Assembly: GCF_045348435.1 (NCBI RefSeq)
Contig: NZ_CP157484.1
Coordinates: 4,464,001 to 4,528,000, forward strand
Direction: 5' to 3'
Length of the DNA: 64,000 nucleotides
Source: Alsobacter sp045348435
GTDB taxonomy: Bacteria; Pseudomonadota; Alphaproteobacteria; Rhizobiales; Beijerinckiaceae
A program made the position numbers and the translations under genes. How positions within the stretch are numbered: the first letter of the stretch is position 1; every line of letters begins with the position of its first letter. The notes under the pieces are model-generated. The model saw nothing but the letters and a program-made list of their open reading frames with translations. It was not told where the DNA came from and made no database searches. Shown here piece after piece: positions 62,644 through 64,000 of the stretch.

Positions 62644-64000
62644 CTACAACGCGATGTCGTGCTTCTTGGCGAAGGCGACGTAGTGGGGCCGCAGGGTGTC
62701 GGCCGCGGTGCGCTCCTCCAGGAGCGAACCCAGATGGTCCGTCAGCTCCTGCAGGTTGAGCGACAGCAACATGGCCTTCACGGGGCCGATGGAGGCCGGC
62801 GACATCGACAGCGACCGGTAGCCGAGCGACAGCAGCGCCATCGCCTCCAGCGGCCGGCCGCCGAGCTCGCCGCACAGCGTGACCGGAATGTCGTGCCGCG
62901 CGCCGGCGTCGGCCACGCATTTCAGCGCGCGCAGGCAGGCGGGGTGAAGCGGGTCGAAGCGGTCCGCCATCTGCGGGTTCTCGCGGTCCGCCGCGAACAG
63001 GAATTGCATGAGGTCGTTCGACCCGACCGAGAGGAAGTCCGCCTCGCGCGCGATCTCGTCGATCTGGAACAGCAGCGACGGAACCTCGACCATGACGCCG
63101 AGCTTCACCTCGGACGGCAGCTGGTGCCCGTGGCGCTCCAGATGGCCGATCTCCCGCTGCACGATGGCCTTGGCGCGGACGAACTCGTCCACGGTCGCCA
63201 CCATGGGGAACATGATCTTCATCTCGCGCCCGCCGCCCGCCTTGAGCAGCGCGCGCACCTGGGCGCGCAGCAGGCCCGGCCGGTCCAGCCCGATGCGGAT
63301 GGCCCGCCATCCCAGCGCAGGGTTCTCCTCCTCCATGGCCCGCATGTAGGGCAGGACCTTGTCGCCCCCGATGTCCAGCGTGCGGAACGTGACGGTCTTG
63401 CCCGGCACCGCATCCAGCACGGCCCGGTAGAGCGCGAGCTGCTCGGCCGTCGACGGCAGCCGCTCGGCCACCATGAATTGCAGCTCGGTGCGGAACAGCC
63501 CGATGCCGTCCGCGCCCGTCTCCTCGACATGCGGCAGGTCGACGACCAGGCCGGCGTTGAGGTGCAGGCCCACGCGCACGCCGTCCCGCGTGACGGCGGG
63601 CTGGTCGCGCAGCGCCCGGTACTGCTCCTGGCGGCGGGCGCGCAGCCGCGCCTTCTCGCGGAACGCGGCCTCGACGTCGGGCTGCGGCCGCAGATGCACC
63701 TGGCCGACTCCGCCATCGACGATCAGCGCGTCGCCCGTCTCCGCCAGTCCGGCGATGTTCTCCACATTGCCGACGGCCGGGATGCCCAGCGCGCGCGCCA
63801 CGATGGCGATGTGGCTGGTGGGTCCGCCCTCCTCCAGCACGAGCCCGCGCAGGTGGCGGCGGTCATAGTCGAGCAGGGCGGCCGGCCCCATGGAGCGCGC
63901 CACCAGGATGGCGTTCTCCGGCAGGGCGGCCTGGCCGCCCACCATCTCGCGCCCGACGAGGCGGTGCAGCAGGCGGTTGGCGAGTTCGTCGAGATCGTGG
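62644..64000 (-). CDS. ptsP: Phosphoenolpyruvate-protein phosphotransferase PtsP (EI-Ntr), 5' end cut
   Basis: 451 residues of the C-terminal part are visible, the N-terminal GAF region being outside. The phosphohistidine domain has EEGGPTSHIAIVARALGIPAVG with the active His; the PEP domain has DGIGLFRTELQFM, FRTLDIGGDK, MIMFPMVA-type MKIMFPMVA and SVGSNDLMQFLFAADR. It passes phosphate from PEP to the nitrogen-related HPr. The frame stays open to the right window edge. Confidence 0.96.
   Translation of the reverse strand, partial: HDLDELANRLLHRLVGREMVGGQAALPENAILVARSMGPAALLDYDRRHLRGLVLEEGGPTSHIAIVARALGIPAVGNVENIAGLAETGDALIVDGGVGQVHLRPQPDVEAAFREKARLRARRQEQYRALRDQPAVTRDGVRVGLHLNAGLVVDLPHVEETGADGIGLFRTELQFMVAERLPSTAEQLALYRAVLDAVPGKTVTFRTLDIGGDKVLPYMRAMEEENPALGWRAIRIGLDRPGLLRAQVRALLKAGGGREMKIMFPMVATVDEFVRAKAIVQREIGHLERHGHQLPSEVKLGVMVEVPSLLFQIDEIAREADFLSVGSNDLMQFLFAADRENPQMADRFDPLHPACLRALKCVADAGARHDIPVTLCGELGGRPLEAMALLSLGYRSLSMSPASIGPVKAMLLSLNLQELTDHLGSLLEERTAADTLRPHYVAFAKKHDIAL

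Overview
This 64 kb window is very GC-rich chromosomal DNA from an alphaproteobacterium, most likely a member of the Hyphomicrobiales. The reasons are the prmC-prfA-ptsP and DUF4167 neighbourhood, the argH-lipoprotein-lysA and purL-bolA-grxD gene orders, the TIGR02302/DUF4175 and DUF3072 proteins, and three promoters of the alphaproteobacterial general-stress (EcfG) type, GGAAC-N16/17-CGTT. No rRNA, tRNA or CRISPR array was found. Both ends are cut: a GNAT acetyltransferase at the left and ptsP at the right.

Layout. 0-12.6 kb: a histidine kinase and single-domain response regulator, a secreted repeat protein behind an EcfG-type promoter, the Tex RNA-binding protein, a D-lactate dehydrogenase-type flavoenzyme, a PAP2 phosphatase and topoisomerase IB. 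12.6-30.3 kb: one minus-strand run of 18 genes, ten of whose junctions are 4-base start/stop overlaps. It encodes inositol-3-phosphate synthase, a UDP-xylose-synthase-like enzyme, two further sugar epimerase/dehydratases, a sugar nucleotidyltransferase, six glycosyltransferases, a histidine phosphatase, a PIG-L deacetylase, a CelD/FemAB-like acyltransferase, two methyltransferases, a glycosidase whose barrel looks circularly permuted, and a small leader protein. A perfect EcfG-type promoter sits 34 bases upstream of the first gene. 30.4-45 kb: a membrane acyltransferase-like protein behind a RIME-like repeat, clpB, a MOSC protein, a DUF4175 protein, a PagL-like lipid A deacylase, a cobalamin adenosyltransferase, rhomboid, etfBA, 3-hydroxybutyryl-CoA dehydrogenase, an HNH endonuclease and a 680-base gene-free stretch holding two copies of a dispersed repeat. 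45-64 kb: housekeeping genes (grxD, bolA, purL, purQ, purS, lysA, argH, tlpA-like, amidase, dsbB, prmC, prfA, ptsP) interrupted by two apparent insertions, a TadG-like VWA protein between purL and purQ and a low-GC DUF3800 gene between argH and the lysA-linked lipoprotein.

How the genes work together. The 18-gene run contains the enzymes for making inositol phosphate, activating and converting sugars, joining glycosyl units, removing an N-acetyl group and adding acyl or methyl groups. My inference is a stress-induced glycosylated or acylated inositol/sugar product, perhaps exported or surface-attached. The product is not known to me and cannot be deduced from sequence alone. The order of steps resembles mycothiol assembly without the cysteine ligase. 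The other EcfG-type promoters, in front of the secreted repeat protein and the DUF3072 protein, would place these genes in the same stress regulon.
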